DNA of 64,000 bases, from positions 116,452 to 180,451 of the forward strand of contig NZ_BPQU01000008.1 in assembly GCF_022179445.1 (NCBI RefSeq), written 5' to 3'. The stretch is from Methylobacterium mesophilicum. Lineage in GTDB: Bacteria; Pseudomonadota; Alphaproteobacteria; Rhizobiales; Beijerinckiaceae. Made by a program: the position numbers and the translations under genes. The notes below the pieces were generated by a model. That model was not told the DNA's origin, did no database searches, and saw only the letters and a list, made by a program, of their open reading frames with translations. This document shows, one piece after another, positions 62,045 to 64,000 of the stretch (position 1 is the stretch's first letter; every line of letters starts with the position of its first letter).

Positions 62045-63013
62045 ATGACGAGCGACACCAGCCGAGAGGATGCGCACCGGATCGCGCTGATCGGGGCGCC
62101 GATCGAGGTCGGGACCAGCGAGCCCGGCGCGCTCATGGGCCCGGCGGCCCTGCGCACGGCCGGGCTGGTCCGGACCCTGTCCGACCTCGGCCACGCGGTC
62201 GTCGATCACGGCGACGTCGTCCCAGACGGGCCGGTGGACGCGCGGGGCCTGCCCGCCGTCACGGCCTGGACCCGCGCCCTGTCGCGGTCGGTGGAGGCCG
62301 CCCTGGGGGCGGGCTTCCTGCCGCTCGCCGCCGGAGGCGATCACAGCCTGTCGCTCGGCTCGGTGGACGGTGCGATGCGCCACTGCGCCCGGGACGGCCG
62401 GCCGCTCTTCGTGCTCTGGCTCGACGCCCATGCCGACTTCAACACCCCGGAGACCTCGCCGTCGGGCAACGTCCACGGCATGCCGCTGGCGGCCCTGTGC
62501 GGCGAGCCGGGCTTCCCGAGCCTGTTCGCCGAGCCGGTGCCGGCGCCGCTGCCGCCGGCCAACGTCCACCTGTTCGGCCTGCGCTCGATCGATGCCGGCG
62601 AGCGCGCCCTCGTGACGGCCCGGCGGGTCGGCGTCACCGACATGCGCACCATCGACGAGTTCGGCGTCGTCGCGCCCTTGCGCCGCGTCCTCGACCGCGT
62701 GGCTCGGGACGGCGCGCATCTCCATGTCAGCCTCGACATCGATTTCCTCGACCCGTCGATCGCGCCCGGCGTCGGCACCACCGTACCGGGGGGCGCGACC
62801 TTCCGCGAGGCGCACCTGATCATGGAGATGCTGCACGATTCCCGCCTGGTGCGGTCTCTCGACGTGGTCGAGTTGAACCCGTTCCTCGACGAAAGGGGCC
62901 GCAGCGCCCGGGTGCTGGTGGAACTGGTGGCGAGCCTGTTCGGCCGGCGGATCCTGGACCGGCCGGCGCCCGCGATCGAGGCGGTGTCGAGCGACCCGGC
63001 CGGCCGCCGCTGA
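62045..63013 (+). CDS. rocF: arginase
   Basis: A 322-residue enzyme of the ureohydrolase family that cleaves arginine to ornithine and urea with two Mn ions. The metal motifs are intact: GGDHSLSLGS near residue 98, LDAHADFNTPETSPSGNVHG near 128-147 and SLDIDFLDPSIAPGVGT near 232. The NTPETSPSGNVHGMP stretch is that of arginase rather than agmatinase. The gene overlaps ureD (TGATG), so urea made here passes directly to urease. Confidence 0.92.
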   Translation: MTSDTSREDAHRIALIGAPIEVGTSEPGALMGPAALRTAGLVRTLSDLGHAVVDHGDVVPDGPVDARGLPAVTAWTRALSRSVEAALGAGFLPLAAGGDHSLSLGSVDGAMRHCARDGRPLFVLWLDAHADFNTPETSPSGNVHGMPLAALCGEPGFPSLFAEPVPAPLPPANVHLFGLRSIDAGERALVTARRVGVTDMRTIDEFGVVAPLRRVLDRVARDGAHLHVSLDIDFLDPSIAPGVGTTVPGGATFREAHLIMEMLHDSRLVRSLDVVELNPFLDERGRSARVLVELVASLFGRRILDRPAPAIEAVSSDPAGRR

Positions 63014-63876
63014 TGTCGGACGGCGAGGCCCGGGTTCAGGATCCTCCGGCGGCCGGGGCGCCCGGGCGCCAGCGCTCGGACGGGCGCGTCCATCTGCGGG
63101 CCGGCCCGGCCGGGGGAACGGGTCCGACCCGCATCCTCGACCTTGCCGAATCCGGCCCGTCGCGGCTGCGCTTCCCCCGCGGGGAGGGGGCGCTGGAGGC
63201 GGTGCTGGTCAACACCGCCGGCGGTGTCGCGTGCGGCGACGCCTTCACGATCGCGCTGGACCTCGCCCCGTCGGCCGACCTCGTGCTGACCACCACGGCG
63301 GCGGAGAAAATCTACCGCTCGGACGGGCCAGTGAGCCGGATCGAGAACCGCGTCACACTGGGGGAGGGCGCCCGGCTGGCCTGGCTGCCGCAGGAGACGA
63401 TCCTGTTCGATCGCGCCCGGGTGCGGCGGCGTTTCGAAGCCGACCTGGCTGACGGCGCCGCCCTGCTCGCCGTCGAAATCGTGGCCTTCGGCCGTGCCGC
63501 CCGGGGCGAGCGGATCGAGGCGGGGTTGTTCGCGGATGCCTGGCGCGTGCGCCGGGCCGGACGGCTGGTCTACGCCGACAGTGTTTGTCTCGATGGCCCG
63601 ATCTCCGATCTCCTCGCGCGACCGGCGATCGGCGGCGGTGCCCGGGCCTGCGCGACCCTGCTCGATTTCTCCGACGGCGCCGAGGCCCGCCTGGAGGAAG
63701 CCCGCGCTCTGCTCGAACAGGCCGCCGTGCCGGGGATCGAGGCGGCGGCGAGCGCCTGGAACGGCCACCTCGTCATCCGCGCCCTGGCCGATGGGGTCGG
63801 CCCCCTGCGCGGCCTCGTCGGCCGGGTGCTGGCCGGGTACCGCGATCGGCCGATGCCCCGGGTCTGGCAGAGCTGA
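63013..63876 (+). CDS. ureD: urease accessory protein UreD
   Basis: A 287-residue chaperone for nickel insertion into urease. Typical sequence: GALEAVLVNTAGGVACGDAF, TTTAAEKIYRSDGPVSRIEN and LPQETILFDRARVRRRFEAD, as in UreD/UreH, which binds the urease apoprotein with UreF and UreG. Full length, and it ends LAGYRDRPMPRVWQS as family members do. Starts within the arginase stop codon. The structural genes ureABC would be expected just beyond the window edge. Confidence 0.95.
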   Translation: MSDGEARVQDPPAAGAPGRQRSDGRVHLRAGPAGGTGPTRILDLAESGPSRLRFPRGEGALEAVLVNTAGGVACGDAFTIALDLAPSADLVLTTTAAEKIYRSDGPVSRIENRVTLGEGARLAWLPQETILFDRARVRRRFEADLADGAALLAVEIVAFGRAARGERIEAGLFADAWRVRRAGRLVYADSVCLDGPISDLLARPAIGGGARACATLLDFSDGAEARLEEARALLEQAAVPGIEAAASAWNGHLVIRALADGVGPLRGLVGRVLAGYRDRPMPRVWQS

Positions 63877-64000
63877 AAGGCTCTCCGTCGGGCCAAGGGC
63901 CGGTCCCGCGCCGATCGGCCCGCATATTCCTGCGCGGAAGCCGCACAGGGCGATCGCTTGAAGGGGATCAGGCGGTCTGAGTGACGATGGCTCTGAGGTA
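63877..64000. other. intergenic sequence to window edge
   Basis: No complete gene in the last 124 bases. The start of a downstream urease gene may lie outside the window. Confidence 0.4.

Overview
The window is high-GC DNA from an alphaproteobacterium, most likely a Methylobacterium-type member of the Methylobacteriaceae. This is inferred from the many PAS, HWE-kinase and chemoreceptor proteins, an Omp25/31-type porin, the fasciclin protein and the many small lineage-type hypothetical proteins; no rRNA or housekeeping marker is present to prove it.

Layout. 0-10 kb: small, mostly hypothetical genes with PAS proteins, a stand-alone CheB methylesterase, a CYTH protein, a fasciclin protein beside an anti-sigma fragment, a Met/His/Arg-rich secreted peptide and three small genes broken by single-base frameshifts. 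10-12.2 kb: a porin, then nearly a kilobase without genes and a fragment of a mechanosensitive channel. 12.2-16.6 kb: four overlapping or closely packed signalling genes (PAS kinase, single-domain receiver, receiver-kinase, Cache-HAMP-HWE kinase). 16.8-21 kb: on the minus strand, a two-cysteine OhrR/MarR-type regulator with a perfect 20-bp palindrome in front, a cytoplasmic SBP_bac_5-type binding protein whose frame is interrupted by one UGA, and selB. 21.4-28.7 kb: a divergent catabolic locus (malonyl-CoA synthetase-like ligase, 3-hydroxyisobutyrate dehydrogenase-like enzyme, LivJ-like binding protein and enoyl-CoA hydratase, facing a GntR regulator, aldehyde dehydrogenase and YciI-like protein). 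29.4-33.3 kb: an MFS carrier and a SAF-domain dehydrogenase facing a LysR regulator. 34.2-41.2 kb: relics of a recombinase and an IS66 transposase, then a small integrative element (primase-helicase, AlpA-like factor, tyrosine integrase) ending in the 3' half of a tRNA-Lys(CUU) gene. 41.4-64 kb: chromosomal genes including an AraC regulator, two chemoreceptors, a DMT exporter, flavoenzymes, a lytic transglycosylase, a DUF2336 protein, GH15 glucoamylase, acyl-CoA dehydrogenase, an OmpR/EnvZ-type pair, and arginase translationally coupled to ureD.

The most notable locus is the 16.8-21 kb block. The interrupted binding protein is in the same frame on both sides of the UGA, both halves are well-conserved family sequence, the UGA lies nine codons before the GTGPF motif, a stem-loop with a G-rich apical loop begins 13 nt after it, and selB, the translation factor that decodes UGA as selenocysteine, is the next gene. 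A new selenoprotein, possibly under redox control by the OhrR-like regulator, is the leading hypothesis; a simple nonsense mutation is the alternative.

Starts were chosen by Shine-Dalgarno sequence, signal peptide and family length where possible. Family names are from recognition of motifs, not from database searches.
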